A stretch of DNA of 64,000 nt from Methylophilus sp. (lineage in GTDB: Bacteria; Pseudomonadota; Gammaproteobacteria; Burkholderiales; Methylophilaceae): the NCBI GenBank assembly GCA_030696695.1, contig JAUYRP010000013.1:1-64000 (forward strand), given 5' to 3'. Position numbers and translations under genes: made by a program. The notes below the pieces were generated by a model that saw only the letters and a list, made by a program, of their open reading frames with translations, was not told where the DNA came from and searched no databases. Below, piece by piece: positions 19,528-34,971 of this stretch; the first letter of the stretch is position 1, and every line of letters begins with the position of its first letter.

Positions 19528-20220
19528 TTATGCGCTTGTACCACCTAACAGCGGCACAAATTTAACGGTCTCTAGTTTGGTTTGTTTGAATTCTGTAGCA
19601 GTGCGCTCTATCAGATACAATATTTGTGTGGTTGTTCCCACTGGAATTACCAATCTGCCACCTACAGCGAGTTGTGCTAATAATTCTTCTGGAATGTGAC
19701 TGGCCGCTGCGGTAACGATAATGCCATGAAACGGGGCATAAGCAGCAAGCCCAATACTGCCATCGGCATGGTCTAGCTTGACGTTGGAACATTTAAGTGT
19801 ACGCAAATGACTGCGCGCTTTCATCACCAACGGGCGGATACGTTCCAGTGAATATACTTCACCCGCAATTTTGGAGAGTACGGCCGTTTGATAACCACAC
19901 CCTGTGCCAATTTCTAATATTTTGCCTAAATTACCACCATTACGAAGCACTTCGGTCATGCGTGCCACAATGTAAGGCTGAGAGATTGTTTGGCCAAAGC
20001 CAATCGGCAATGACACATCTTCATAAGCGCGAATAGACAGTGCTTCATCCACAAAAATATGACGTGGAATTTCACCCATGGCAGATAACACCAACTCGTC
20101 TTTAATGCCCTGTTCACGCAAGCGCGTGAGCATACGTTCACGCGTACGTGATGAAGTCATGCCGATGCCAGATTTAGAAGAGGGCCTGAGTAATGCCATA
20201 ATGATTACTTGCTCATCCAA
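19528..20220 (-). CDS. pcm: Protein-L-isoaspartate O-methyltransferase
   Basis: About 223-230 residues. It methylates abnormal isoaspartyl residues with S-adenosylmethionine as a repair step. The SAM motif [16 protein letters not shown] lies near residues 101-116, preceded by [16 protein letters not shown] (about 73-88), the family signature. The start may be ATG 20199 ([11 protein letters not shown]) just after the surE stop, or ATG 20220 overlapping surE by 16 bases. surE-pcm-nlpD is the classic order. Confidence 0.94.
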   Translation of the reverse strand: MDEQVIIMALLRPSSKSGIGMTSSRTRERMLTRLREQGIKDELVLSAMGEIPRHIFVDEALSIRAYEDVSLPIGFGQTISQPYIVARMTEVLRNGGNLGKILEIGTGCGYQTAVLSKIAGEVYSLERIRPLVMKARSHLRTLKCSNVKLDHADGSIGLAAYAPFHGIIVTAAASHIPEELLAQLAVGGRLVIPVGTTTQILYLIERTATEFKQTKLETVKFVPLLGGTSA

Positions 20221-20948
20221 TCTTTAAGTTCAGCCAATTGACTATGCTTGGTTAAATCGACTTGTATCGGTGAAATGGAGACATGATTGTGTGCGATTGC
20301 ATAAAAATCCGTACCTTCTCCACCATCATTTGGTTGCCCAGCAGCGCCTACCCAATACACGGTTTCACCACGCGGTGTTTTAAGCTGAATCACGGGTTCA
20401 GCCTTGTGGCGTTTGCCTAAGCGTGTGATTGAGCGCCCTTGAATGGCTTCGTATGGAACATCAGGTACGTTGATGTTGAGTAGTACCGGCGATTTTATTT
20501 TGTTTTGTGCGTACTGCTCTACCAATTCAACCGTGATCCGTGCCGCGGTTTCAAAATGGGTAGGGTTGTGTTGCGACATTGAAACGGCGAATGAGGGAAT
20601 GTCGAGCAAGTAGCCCTCCATGGCTGCAGCCACGGTGCCAGAGTAAATCGTATCATCCCCCATGTTCGCACCGTCATTGATGCCACTAATCACCATGTCT
20701 GGCATTTCATCCATTAACCCAGTCAAGGCGATGTGTACACAATCGGTGGGGGTGCCGTTGACGTAAAAATAGCCATTGCTGGCTTTGCGCACGCTGAGCG
20801 GGCGGTCTAAGGTCAATGAATTACTGGCACCGCTGCGGTTGCGTTCTGGGGCAACAACTGTGATATCGGCAATTTTGGCTAAGTGTGTGGCAAGGATGTT
20901 GAGGCCAGGTGCAAAGTAGCCATCGTCGTTAGAAATTAAAATTCGCAT
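20205..20948 (-). CDS. surE: 5'/3'-nucleotidase SurE
   Basis: A 247-residue metal-dependent nucleotide phosphatase for stationary-phase survival. The N-terminal [16 protein letters not shown] has the DD metal ligands at 8-9. [10 protein letters not shown] near 42-51 supplies the Ser ligand, and [19 protein letters not shown] near 90-108 supplies the Asn and the remaining active-site residues. Length is normal. It heads the surE-pcm-nlpD set. Confidence 0.96.
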   Translation of the reverse strand: MRILISNDDGYFAPGLNILATHLAKIADITVVAPERNRSGASNSLTLDRPLSVRKASNGYFYVNGTPTDCVHIALTGLMDEMPDMVISGINDGANMGDDTIYSGTVAAAMEGYLLDIPSFAVSMSQHNPTHFETAARITVELVEQYAQNKIKSPVLLNINVPDVPYEAIQGRSITRLGKRHKAEPVIQLKTPRGETVYWVGAAGQPNDGGEGTDFYAIAHNHVSISPIQVDLTKHSQLAELKDWMSK

Positions 20949-20994
20949 GCAATAATTATAATGGTTTTAATTGGGTTGTCAGCGGACAAATCAC

Positions 20995-21348
20995 TTAACT
21001 TTGTTGGCTGGCGTGACTTTTTATCCATTTTGCATAAAAAATAGCACAAACAAAAAAGATCAGGCTTAACAATACCTCTAAAAAAGCTAATCCAGCCGAC
21101 AATCCTTGTTCAGACCATGTCCGCACTGCGCCTTCTGTAAAGTAAACAAGAATCAACATAGAAGCCCATTGGTAGGTATAGCGGTTTCCTCTCAAAATGC
21201 CAAACAAAGGCAGTAGTAGCGGCAATGTTTTGAGCACCAACATGCTACCACCCGCTTTTAACGGTGCCAGCCATAATTCCCAAGCCAAGCAAAGCATAAT
21301 CAGCGCAATCAGGCTGATGCTGGCGCCTAAACGTAAAGTTTGCATCAT
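20995..21348 (-). CDS. DUF2069 membrane protein
   Basis: About 117 residues from ATG 21348, whose ATGA overlaps the stop of the upstream HugZ-like gene. The open frame runs to a TTG at 21357. Four hydrophobic segments fill nearly the whole protein, with the DUF2069 pattern of W-x-L-W-x-A-P and LPLLLPLFGILRGNRYTYQW near residues 40-59. Function is unknown. The family is common in beta- and gammaproteobacteria next to wrbA-type flavoproteins, as here. Confidence 0.8.
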   Translation of the reverse strand: MMQTLRLGASISLIALIMLCLAWELWLAPLKAGGSMLVLKTLPLLLPLFGILRGNRYTYQWASMLILVYFTEGAVRTWSEQGLSAGLAFLEVLLSLIFFVCAIFYAKWIKSHASQQS

Positions 21349-22046
21349 ATGCGGCAAGCCTTGGCCATCGCGACAAGCGCCGTTCTTGCTTCATCTGCAT
21401 TACTAATGGGTTGTGAGAAATGAAAACGTAAACGCTGCGCACCCTGCGTGCGCACATCAAAGCCCAATGGATCGATGCCGATCATCTCTACGCTATCTGT
21501 TTGGACGTGATGATAATGTTGACAATAGGCTATTAGGTTGTCTTGGTGGTCTTTGTTCATATGTTCCAGAATGCTTGGTTCTTCGATAAACAGCGGTTGG
21601 GTCGGCAATTGCATCTCTTCGCCATTAATCCAACCCATTTTGCCAAACCCAGCAATATAGCGCGCTTGGGTGATGTAGAGGGTATAAAAAGTAAAATCAT
21701 GCATATCAAAGTACTGTGCGGCTTGCGGCATATAACGCAAATAACGTTGACGCATCAGCAAGTTGTGCTTATCGGTTTGTTCGGCTTTAGCTAATAAGGT
21801 CAATCTGGCATTGGCCTGTAAATCTTCCTCTCCAGCAAATACCAATAATGAAACGTGCGCATCGTGCATGATGTTTTTGGTGTGTTCTGCAATGCTACTA
21901 ATAAGAATGGTTGGCATGCCTTGATGGTTTAATACAAAAGGCGCAACCGAGCCAAACGGATAGCCCGCAAACTTTTCTGAGTGCGTAGAAAGAATCCCCG
22001 AATGGGTGCTAAACAAAAATTGCTGTGCTTCTAATGTGAGTGACAT
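21345..22046 (-). CDS. HugZ/HutZ-like pyridoxamine-phosphate-oxidase-fold protein
   Basis: 233 residues: an N-terminal split-barrel domain (FAGYPFGSVAPFVLNHQGMPTIL near 27-49) and a C-terminal DUF2470 domain (ILEHMNKDHQDNLIAYCQHY near 159-178, then GIDPLGFDVR). This two-domain layout is that of heme-utilisation proteins HugZ and HutZ, which bind or degrade heme. No heme-uptake genes are nearby, so a heme role is only inferred. It sits in a run wrbA-like, hugZ-like, DUF2069. Confidence 0.8.
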   Translation of the reverse strand: MSLTLEAQQFLFSTHSGILSTHSEKFAGYPFGSVAPFVLNHQGMPTILISSIAEHTKNIMHDAHVSLLVFAGEEDLQANARLTLLAKAEQTDKHNLLMRQRYLRYMPQAAQYFDMHDFTFYTLYITQARYIAGFGKMGWINGEEMQLPTQPLFIEEPSILEHMNKDHQDNLIAYCQHYHHVQTDSVEMIGIDPLGFDVRTQGAQRLRFHFSQPISNADEARTALVAMAKACRI

Positions 22047-22062
22047 AGTGAGTTCGCTAATA

Positions 22063-26003
<3,941 letters not shown>

Positions 26004-27842
26004 TTAAAAACTCACTCCCAAATTAAAATGTAAGCGATATTCTTTGGTTTCTTCACCATAGGCTATGTCTGCACCTACTGGGCCAACTGGGCTTTTCCAG
26101 CGCACCCCTAACCCATACCCATAAGCAGGTTCATAATCACGCCAATTATTGGCAGCGTTACCAAAGTCTACAAATGCGGCGGCACCCCATGCGTCTGTTA
26201 ACCATTGCACAACTTCAGTACTGCCTACCAGTAAAACCCTGCCTCCTAAAATTGCATCGCCATCTCTGACCCCAAGAGATTGAAAGTTATAGCCGCGCAC
26301 CGATTGGTCGCCACCTGCGCGGAACAAGTAAGTCGCGGGAACACTGGTAGAACCAGAAACCACGCCTACTTCTAAACGACCTAAAAACTGAGTGTGCTCA
26401 CCCAAGGGGTAAAAGCCTTGTAACTTTGCTTGCGATTGTAAAAATCGGCCATCAGACAACTGCTCAATAGGCGCCACCTGAAACTGGGATGAGAAAATGA
26501 CGCCTTTGGTGGGGGCGAGGTCATTATCTAATTTACGCAAACTTAAGCCATAGGCAAAAGTGGCTGCCTTGTTGAATTCAGTCTCTTCATTATCAATGGT
26601 TAAAAACTCATACAGCAAGTTAGCCCCCACAAATTGCTCAAAATTGCGGTTACCCCAGGTACGCTTTACGCCATTATTGATGGCTGTCGTGACTTGTCCT
26701 TCCAAGTCAGTACGGATCAAATTGTTGTTGATGCTGTCTCGATAACCACGCGCATCGGTCATAAAATTAATACTGGAAGTAGCGGCTTGTAAGCGTTGCT
26801 CTAAGCGTATCGAAGTGTTCCACAACAATCCACGTTCAAACAAATTACGATCGGTGTAATTGAGCACCACGCGTGCGCCAGTGTTGGTGCTCGCGCCCAC
26901 ACCAACACTTACACTTTTTAATTCACGCTCTTGCACATCTACAATCACGTCAGCCAAGCCCTCTTCTGATAGTTGTTGCGTTGCTGCGCTGACAGAAACG
27001 CGATTGAACTTGCCCGTTTCTTGCAAGGTGTTTTGAAACTGCAGCAACAAGCTTTGCTGATATATATCACCAGATTGGATGGGGTTAATATTCTCTATGA
27101 GCGTTGCGGGGTAATGCTTTAAGCCTTTAATCTGGAGTTGACCTAAGCGCACGCTTTTTCCACTATCAAACGTGAGTGACAGGTCGGCTTGATGCGTTTT
27201 AGGGTCAACTTTGGCTTGGCTATGTTCAATTTTGGCATTGGGATAACGCTCTGAAAGCAAGGTGGTGAGGAGATTGCCTTTTGCTTCAGACCAAGCTCGT
27301 TGTGTAAAAGGCTTGCCCTTAGATAGCTGCCAAGTGCGCTCAAGTGAATCCACAGTGGGTGGCTGGTCTGGCGTTGCAGAGGTGATTTCACCTTTAAATG
27401 TCAGATTAGCCGCATTTACGGTGGTTCTCTCGTTGAGATTGATGACAAAAATGGCTTCATTGTCAGTGCTTGGCGTAATGCTGATCTTGGGCGAAAAATA
27501 ACCTTCTGTAACTAACAAGTCTTTCACGTCTTGCGGTGTTTTTTGGATCAGCCGCAACCATTCAGATTGATCTAACCTTGGATTATCCAATGCTGCATGA
27601 ATAATGAGGTGTGCTTTTAATAAGTCAGCTATTCTGTCTTTATCGACTTTCTCCTCTGGGTTGAGGTCTAGCTTAAAAGTCGCCATATAGGCTGATTTCT
27701 TTTTGACTTGAAATAAGGTGGTTGTCTCAGCCATGGCCCATTGCGGCAAAGCTAGACAACATAAGCAGACTAACCAAAGAGTACAAAAGCGCACAGGAAC
27801 ATTGTTTAACTGACGAATCAATAGGTTTAAATGCTTGATCAA
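26004..27842 (-). CDS. tamA: Translocation and assembly module outer-membrane protein TamA
   Basis: About 612 residues of the BamA/Omp85 superfamily. A signal peptide ends at QWAMA near residue 38. POTRA domains follow (about 45-265), then a C-terminal 16-strand barrel (about 280-612) with the conserved VRGY motif (SVRGYNFQSLG near 508) and a C-terminal Phe. No ATG is found at the start; the TTG at 27842 is the longest option, with internal TTG and GTG codons as alternatives before the signal peptide. It is followed without gap by tamB. Confidence 0.9.
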   Translation of the reverse strand: MIKHLNLLIRQLNNVPVRFCTLWLVCLCCLALPQWAMAETTTLFQVKKKSAYMATFKLDLNPEEKVDKDRIADLLKAHLIIHAALDNPRLDQSEWLRLIQKTPQDVKDLLVTEGYFSPKISITPSTDNEAIFVINLNERTTVNAANLTFKGEITSATPDQPPTVDSLERTWQLSKGKPFTQRAWSEAKGNLLTTLLSERYPNAKIEHSQAKVDPKTHQADLSLTFDSGKSVRLGQLQIKGLKHYPATLIENINPIQSGDIYQQSLLLQFQNTLQETGKFNRVSVSAATQQLSEEGLADVIVDVQERELKSVSVGVGASTNTGARVVLNYTDRNLFERGLLWNTSIRLEQRLQAATSSINFMTDARGYRDSINNNLIRTDLEGQVTTAINNGVKRTWGNRNFEQFVGANLLYEFLTIDNEETEFNKAATFAYGLSLRKLDNDLAPTKGVIFSSQFQVAPIEQLSDGRFLQSQAKLQGFYPLGEHTQFLGRLEVGVVSGSTSVPATYLFRAGGDQSVRGYNFQSLGVRDGDAILGGRVLLVGSTEVVQWLTDAWGAAAFVDFGNAANNWRDYEPAYGYGLGVRWKSPVGPVGADIAYGEETKEYRLHFNLGVSF

Positions 27843-27868
27843 AACGATAGAAATTGAGACTGGAATAA

Positions 27869-28702
27869 TTATGCTTTTTTTCGTTTATCTTTGACTCTTT
27901 GTTTTTTAGCATCCAGTTCAAATAAACCAATGGTATGAATCAGTTCGCTAAATTTTGCATAGCCATAATTGCGTGAATCAAAGGCGGAGTAATTTTTGAT
28001 GATATGTTTTTTCACTTCACTTAAGTTTGCGAAAGAGTCATCTTCTGAAAGTGCATCTATAGCTGAACGAATTAAAGAAACCAGCTTTGCATCCATTGCA
28101 AGTTGCTGAGAAGATTTTTTAATCACAGGTGGAAGCGTGAGTGATTCCTCGACAGGGGCCTCAACTAACCTAGATTCTGAGACTGTTTTTGATGGGTTTT
28201 GTTTTGCCTGGTTGTTTTCTGCGTTAGTTTCTGATGTCTCTACTAACTTGTTTTGAGAAAGTATCTCGATGTATACAAACTGATTACAAGCAGCTCTTAA
28301 TGATTCAGGGGTTTTTTGTTCACCAAATCCGTAAACTAGTTTTCCAGATTCGCGAAATCTAATCGCTAATCGAGTAAAGTCACTATCACTAGATACAATA
28401 CAGACCCCATCCAAAGGAGCCGTGTACAACAAATCCATCGCATCAATAATGAGTGCACTGTCTGTTGCGTTTTTACCCTTAGTATTTGCATATTGCTGTA
28501 TGGGTTGAATAGCATGTTTAGGCAATATTTCTTTCCAGCGACTTAATTGGTTTTGCGTCCAATCTCCGTAGATACGTCTTACGCTGGCATCGCCAAATTT
28601 TGAAATTTCTTCAAACAGTGCATCAATAATCGGGATGACATTAAACGTGTTATCAGCATCTATTAATACCGCAAGTCTTGGATTATTGTTATCAGTACTC
28701 AT
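27869..28702 (-). CDS. NYN (PIN-like) domain protein with C-terminal OST-HTH/LOTUS domain
   Basis: 277 residues. The N-terminal NYN domain has the acidic residues of a metal-dependent nuclease: LIDADN near 13-18, TDSALIIDAMDLLY near 80-93 and VSSDSDFTRLAIRF near 102-115. A variable, charged linker (about 150-195) leads to a C-terminal OST-HTH/LOTUS-like domain (about 200-270), thought to bind RNA. The build suggests an RNA nuclease or RNA-binding regulator. It lies 17 bp after purB on the same strand. No target is known. Confidence 0.82.
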   Translation of the reverse strand: MSTDNNNPRLAVLIDADNTFNVIPIIDALFEEISKFGDASVRRIYGDWTQNQLSRWKEILPKHAIQPIQQYANTKGKNATDSALIIDAMDLLYTAPLDGVCIVSSDSDFTRLAIRFRESGKLVYGFGEQKTPESLRAACNQFVYIEILSQNKLVETSETNAENNQAKQNPSKTVSESRLVEAPVEESLTLPPVIKKSSQQLAMDAKLVSLIRSAIDALSEDDSFANLSEVKKHIIKNYSAFDSRNYGYAKFSELIHTIGLFELDAKKQRVKDKRKKA

Positions 28703-28719
28703 TGCGGTAACTCCTTAAG

Positions 28720-30102
<1,383 letters not shown>

Positions 30103-30210
30103 TCAAACTGCTGTTCAATAAACCGTTATTTTACCTCAATTTAGTAGATGCTTAGAATCGACAAAAACTCTATACAAATTTTGAGCGCTGGTTGACTGTG
30201 TCGATAAAGT

Positions 30211-30242
30211 AAAAAAGCACCGCTATTGCGATGCTTTTTATG
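30211..30242 (-). terminator. Terminator downstream of the SPFH gene
   Basis: AAAAAAGCA (30211-30219) and TGCTTTTT (30232-30239) flank CGC-TATT-GCG, giving a hairpin with one mismatch and a U-run on the minus strand. It lies about 70 bp after the stop of the minus-strand SPFH gene and upstream of purB. Confidence 0.75.
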
Positions 30243-30311
30243 GATAAATGACTGAAAATACTTTTGTAAAGTTCGTTAAGTTTTGTTTGTAGATGTTAAA
30301 AATACGTTAAA

Positions 30312-31724
30312 TTAAGTAGATTTTTTTGTATCAGCTTCACCACCAGTAAACTTGCTTATAATCGCTTTGCCTTGTTCAGTGTTTGCTAATGCTTCTAACA
30401 TACCGCCTATAGCTGTGCCGCCTTTAGGGCTGATTACAGAGCCCAATCCTGTCATGGCTGTTGAAGCATCTCCACCTGTATTGGCAATAATTTTTACATC
30501 TGCTTTTTCGAGTGCTTTAGCCTGTTCAATACCAACGGTTTGGTTTGCTTTAATTTGTTCAACTTTAATTAAATAATCTTGGTAAGAGGTATTGCTTCCA
30601 ATTTCTTTTGCTAGCGTAATTTGCGCCTGTACTGGCGCTAATTGTAAGGCTTTTTCCGCTTCTGCTCTTGCCAAGCCCTCAGCTGTAATGCCTTTGGCTT
30701 CAAACTCTTTATTTGCTAATTGACCTTGACCAGTTAGGGTTAACATTTCTTTTTCTGCTTCTGCTTTAATCACCTGTGATTGTTTGTCAGCATTGGCATT
30801 AATCACTTTGGTCTCGCGATCTTGCTCTGCTTTAACAATTTGTACTTCTTTATCAATACCTGCTTTAGTTACTTCAGCAATTTTTTGCACTGCCAACTCT
30901 TTTTCAGTAGTAAGTTTTTGCTCTTCTTTGATTGCTTGTGTTGCCTTTTCGTTGGCAATGCCAACTTCACGATCTTTAGCGGCTGTTTGAATGCCAACCT
31001 GCTTAAGCGCTTCTTGTGCTTTAATATCTGTTTCACGCTTCGCATCAATTTCTGCAATTTGTGCTTTCTTCATGTTTTCTGCAACTTCACTACGACTTTC
31101 CATCTCAATTTGAGATTTCTTTTTCTCCATAATATTGGAAATCACATTGCTACCCGATGCATCACGAATATCCATTAATTCGATATTTTTAACGGCCGAA
31201 ACACCCCAATTCGTGAGTTGCTCTGCGACCTCTTTTGTAAACTGTTCACCAAATGTAGCGCGGCCTTGCATAATTTCTTCAATTCCATTGGAGGCTAAGA
31301 TTGTGCGCACGGATCCTTGCACAATAGCCTTTAATTGACTATTTAAGTCATCAAATGATGCTACGCGCTGTGCTGCTAAGTTGGAGTCCACAATTCTAAA
31401 AAATGCTTTTACATCTACGCGAAACGGCAATCGACCCATGTCATATGCTTCATAATCAGCCAAATCTAAATCAAAGACTGATACTGGCAATACAATTTTC
31501 GTGATACCAATTACTGGTAGCCAAGCAGGCCATTCATAGTACGTGTTTCCATTTTCAGTATCTTTGCCATATGAAGTAGTGAATTTACTAGATTGAACAA
31601 TGTGCACTTCATTGGTTGGAACAACGCGTCTTAAATTAATAATCCAACTGATGATTCTGTAAATGAAATAAAACCCAATAACACCAGCTAAAGCGAATAA
31701 AACACCACTATTGATAAAGTCCAT
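30312..31724 (-). CDS. Flotillin-like SPFH/Band 7 domain protein
   Basis: 470 residues. One N-terminal membrane helix (about 8-28) is followed by an SPFH/Band 7 domain (about 38-205) and a long Ala/Glu/Lys/Gln coiled coil (about 205-400), ending in a Gly/Ala-rich tail. This is the flotillin/YqiK type of layout, which builds oligomers on the cytoplasmic membrane face. A function in membrane organisation is family knowledge; no NfeD partner gene is adjacent. A decayed stretch of prpD/purB sequence lies upstream of it. Confidence 0.82.
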   Translation of the reverse strand: MDFINSGVLFALAGVIGFYFIYRIISWIINLRRVVPTNEVHIVQSSKFTTSYGKDTENGNTYYEWPAWLPVIGITKIVLPVSVFDLDLADYEAYDMGRLPFRVDVKAFFRIVDSNLAAQRVASFDDLNSQLKAIVQGSVRTILASNGIEEIMQGRATFGEQFTKEVAEQLTNWGVSAVKNIELMDIRDASGSNVISNIMEKKKSQIEMESRSEVAENMKKAQIAEIDAKRETDIKAQEALKQVGIQTAAKDREVGIANEKATQAIKEEQKLTTEKELAVQKIAEVTKAGIDKEVQIVKAEQDRETKVINANADKQSQVIKAEAEKEMLTLTGQGQLANKEFEAKGITAEGLARAEAEKALQLAPVQAQITLAKEIGSNTSYQDYLIKVEQIKANQTVGIEQAKALEKADVKIIANTGGDASTAMTGLGSVISPKGGTAIGGMLEALANTEQGKAIISKFTGGEADTKKST

Positions 31725-31949
31725 AATTTCCCTTTTTTATTTTTTGTGAATGAATTTAGATTTTAAATGACTAGTTAAACTTCCTAGAGTGCAAGATTTG
31801 CATTGTAAACATTATTTATTACAACTTGCCGCTATAGATTTAAAATAGATTGGTTGGTTGAGGGTAATTTTTTAGATAAAAAATCAGCTAAACGATAATG
31901 TGCCTTAAAAAAAGTCTTATCAAAAATATCTAAAAATTTGCTCTACTAC
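31725..31949. other. Intergenic region upstream of the SPFH gene
   Basis: About 225 bp of AT-rich sequence between the SPFH start and the prpD remnant. It presumably holds the SPFH promoter. I see no gene, terminator or repeat that I can support here. Confidence 0.5.
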
Positions 31950-32312
31950 CAACATGACCAGAGATGTGTTTGCAGGCGAGGTGTCAGGTCTTTTCTGATC
32001 AAAGTACTGCGCTAAAACATTGGCCTTTTTTTGCGCGTCAAAACGGCATGCTAATTACTCTGAATTTTCGACTATTCTCTGAAATGCATTTACCACGTCG
32101 GTGGTGACCAATTGCATATTTCCCTGCAATATTGCTTGCATCGCTAAAGAAAGTTTGAATGGTATTAGAAATTGAGCATTTTTCTGGGTTGATGTAGTCC
32201 GTAGCGTACTCAGCTTTTTCTAAACACACCATCTTCTTTAGTTTCATCAATGCGTTGCTCGGCTGCTGGTGCATCTTCATCATCGTGTGCAGTTAGGCTA
32301 ACTTGTAGTAAA
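31950..32312 (-). pseudogene. Decayed 3' end of a prpD-like gene (remnant 1)
   Basis: Translation of 32038-32283 (minus) resembles the C-terminal part of the intact PrpD at 38.6 kb: EKAEYATDYINPEKCSISNTIQ against [22 protein letters not shown], and YAIGHHRRG against [13 protein letters not shown] similarity continues downstream to 31950, matching the last codons of prpD, but the frame is broken. At about 32313 it joins a remnant of the purB 5' end. It shares a short deletion and other changes with remnant 2 that the intact prpD lacks, so both remnants derive from one diverged copy or from each other. Confidence 0.8.
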
Positions 32313-32490
32313 CCCACTCTACCTCAACCCAAGCGCGCTGCATAATCAGTACATACTGACTGAAAAGTTGACGCAAGGCATCCAATTTGATTGATAACGA
32401 CCATCGAGCGGGGAGAGCGCATTTAGCTGGTAAATGAAATAATGGTCTTTCAAACTGCTGTTCAATAAACCGTTGTTTTACCTTAAAACA
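32313..32490 (-). pseudogene. Decayed 5' end and leader of purB (remnant)
   Basis: The minus-strand translation contains [25 protein letters not shown], against [25 protein letters not shown] in intact PurB residues 20-44. The match runs back through the PurB start and into its leader: a 29-bp stretch starting TTTCAAACTGCTGTTC at about 32449 is nearly identical to 30103 onward. The initiator codon and frame are lost, so it cannot make PurB. It is fused to prpD remnant 1, marking a recombination junction. Confidence 0.82.
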
Positions 32491-32550
32491 CTCTGAAGCA
32501 TTCATTTGCTCACCCGCAGTTTTCCTGATGTAGCTATCTACAAATTGCCT

Positions 32551-34971
32551 TTATATCTCTAAATGGGCTAGCGCTTGATAGGGCATTGGCTTACCGAATA
32601 AATAACCTTGTGCATGCAGGCAGCCAATGGATGTTAAATACTCAGCTTGCTCAACGGTTTCTACACCTTCGGCAATAATATTCATCCGCAAGCTGTCTGA
32701 CATCGACACAATGGCTTTCACCAGTAAGCCGCGGTCAGGGTTGGTTGTAATGTCTTGTATAAATGAGCGATCAATCTTAATTTGGCTCACAGGGAAGTGA
32801 ATCAAATAGCCTAATGCGGAGTAGCCCGTGCCGAAATCATCAATTGAAATTGCGAAGCCCATTTGATGTAAATGTTGGATGGTTTTTTTAATGTCTTGCC
32901 TATTTTCCAGCAATAGACTTTCAGTGATTTCTAATTTCAGCCAAGTTGGCTTACAACCAGTTTCTTTTAAAATGCGGGTGATCGATAAAATAAGATCGTT
33001 TCGAATAAACTGGCGTGACGATAGGTTGATGGCAACAGGGAAGGGCACTGTACGATGGGCATTCCACTTTACCGCAGCTTCACAGGCTTTATAAATTACC
33101 CACTCCCCAATCTCGATAATCAAGCCACTGTCTTCTGCTATGCCAATAAATTTATCTGGTGGCACCATTGTTGTATGGTCGCGATTCCATCTTAACAGTG
33201 CTTCTACCCCAATGATTTCTTGTGTCACTAAATTCACTTGTGGCTGATAATACAATTCAAACTCATCTTTACCGATGGCTTTACGCAGTGAGGCCTCTAG
33301 TGACATGCGCTCTGTAGCACGTACGGTTAACTCTTTAGAGTAAAACTGCACATTGTTACGTCCTTGTTCTTTGGCATAATAAAGCGCTGAATCAGCGTAT
33401 TTAAACAGTTCATCTACTTGGTCGCTGTCCAGTGGGAAGATGGATACACCAATGCTCAGTGTGACAAACAACTCTTTACCAGAAATGAAAAACGGCTCAG
33501 AAAACGCCTGCATGACTTTACGAATGATGACAGCCACATTTTCTGGTTCTTTTATGTCTGAAAGCAAAATGGCAAATTCATCGCCGCCTAAGCGCGCGAC
33601 AGTATCATTGCGTCGCAAGCAGCCTTCTAATTTGCGTGCACATTCAACCAATAAAATATCACCAACCACATGACCCAACGCATCATTGATTTCCTTGAAT
33701 TTATCTATATCTAGTGTGATTAAGGCAAACGGTTTGTTGTTGCGATTGGCCTTTAAAATGGCTTGGCTTAGTCTATCTGTTAATAGGGTGCGGTTAGGTA
33801 AATTGGTGAGTGGGTCAAAATAGGCGAGCCGATGAATACGCATTTCATACTCAATGGACTCTGTGACATCTAAGCCCATGCCAATCACGGCAATAATTTC
33901 ACCATTGATATCAAACTCTGGGGCAAGCAAGGATCGAATCACACGAGGCCCCTTACTGCCTGACTCCCAATGCAAATCGATACTTTTATTTTTACCATTC
34001 AAAAATACATCTTGAATAAGCGCTTCATATTCCACCGCGGAATCGCCACCTGGAAATTCACTTGGCGATTTACCTAATAGAAAATCTGGCGATACTTGAT
34101 AAAAATCGGCTTTTTTAGCGTTAAGAAAAATACGCTTGTTGTCTTTGTTAAAACGCACAATTGAGCTAGGTGAGTTTTCAATCAGTGAGCGATATTCCAG
34201 CTCATTTTGCAGTGTTTTCGTTACATCGCGCGCATACCCAACGGTGCCCACCACTTGATTATCAATCACTAAAGGCGATTTATAAGACTCTATCCAAAAA
34301 GATTCCCCTTCAGCGTCCTTAATCGCGCAGATTGTGCCAATCGGTTGATCACTTAGCATGGCTTCGCGATCACCCTCGACGTATTGCTGGGCTAAGTCAT
34401 CTGGGAAAAAGTCAAAATCTGTCTTACCTTCTAGATCTTTGGTGGAGGACACCCCAGCCATTTTTGCATACGCCGTATTGGCGGCGAGCAATTTGCTATC
34501 TGCATCTTTTAGCCAAACCATAAACGGAAAATTATCCAGTAAGGTTCTCATATATTGCTCACGTTCTAGTTGTAAGTCCTTGGAGTCAATATCCACTTGC
34601 TTTGCACTACTGCTCAATATTTCAAGACTATATTCATCTCCTTGGTATGCTAGTAGAGATGCAACTACAGAGAGTGTTTTGACTTCGCCATGCCCGGTTT
34701 TAACATTTGAAACATAGGTGTATGGCTTGGATGGATGCAGCTGCTGCCAATATTCATGCCATTGCTTCAGTGAAAATGCTGGCATCCAGTCTGTGCTGTT
34801 CAGCCATAAAGATGGATTGTCTGTCAGCGCCAATAATCGGTTGGCGGATGGGTTGGTGTAGCAAAGCTTGCCATGACGATCGATCAGGCGCACTGCATCA
34901 TTCAAGTGGTTAAAGCACAGCGTTAACCCTGATATATCATTGTGTGTATCTAACGATAATGACGCTTTCAC
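32551..34971 (-). CDS. PAS-GGDEF-EAL cyclic-di-GMP signalling protein
   Basis: About 806 residues. Three PAS-like sensor domains (about 15-110, 140-250, 255-370) are followed by GGDEF (motif ARLGGDEFAILL near 460) and EAL (EALLRW near 590, EITES, DDFGTGYSALGYL, IAEGVET). Both catalytic signatures look intact, so it could make and break cyclic-di-GMP; which activity dominates is not predictable. No membrane segment is seen, so it is probably cytosolic. The start is GTG 34971 after a GGGAC, with TTG 34974 as an alternative. prpD and purB debris lies immediately downstream. Confidence 0.9.
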   Translation of the reverse strand: MKASLSLDTHNDISGLTLCFNHLNDAVRLIDRHGKLCYTNPSANRLLALTDNPSLWLNSTDWMPAFSLKQWHEYWQQLHPSKPYTYVSNVKTGHGEVKTLSVVASLLAYQGDEYSLEILSSSAKQVDIDSKDLQLEREQYMRTLLDNFPFMVWLKDADSKLLAANTAYAKMAGVSSTKDLEGKTDFDFFPDDLAQQYVEGDREAMLSDQPIGTICAIKDAEGESFWIESYKSPLVIDNQVVGTVGYARDVTKTLQNELEYRSLIENSPSSIVRFNKDNKRIFLNAKKADFYQVSPDFLLGKSPSEFPGGDSAVEYEALIQDVFLNGKNKSIDLHWESGSKGPRVIRSLLAPEFDINGEIIAVIGMGLDVTESIEYEMRIHRLAYFDPLTNLPNRTLLTDRLSQAILKANRNNKPFALITLDIDKFKEINDALGHVVGDILLVECARKLEGCLRRNDTVARLGGDEFAILLSDIKEPENVAVIIRKVMQAFSEPFFISGKELFVTLSIGVSIFPLDSDQVDELFKYADSALYYAKEQGRNNVQFYSKELTVRATERMSLEASLRKAIGKDEFELYYQPQVNLVTQEIIGVEALLRWNRDHTTMVPPDKFIGIAEDSGLIIEIGEWVIYKACEAAVKWNAHRTVPFPVAINLSSRQFIRNDLILSITRILKETGCKPTWLKLEITESLLLENRQDIKKTIQHLHQMGFAISIDDFGTGYSALGYLIHFPVSQIKIDRSFIQDITTNPDRGLLVKAIVSMSDSLRMNIIAEGVETVEQAEYLTSIGCLHAQGYLFGKPMPYQALAHLEI

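Noticed and set aside
32038..32505. Two open frames of 81 and 70 codons that could be listed as small genes
   Set aside because: Their translations match the PrpD C-terminus and the PurB N-terminus with broken frames and lost starts, so they are recorded as pseudogene remnants.
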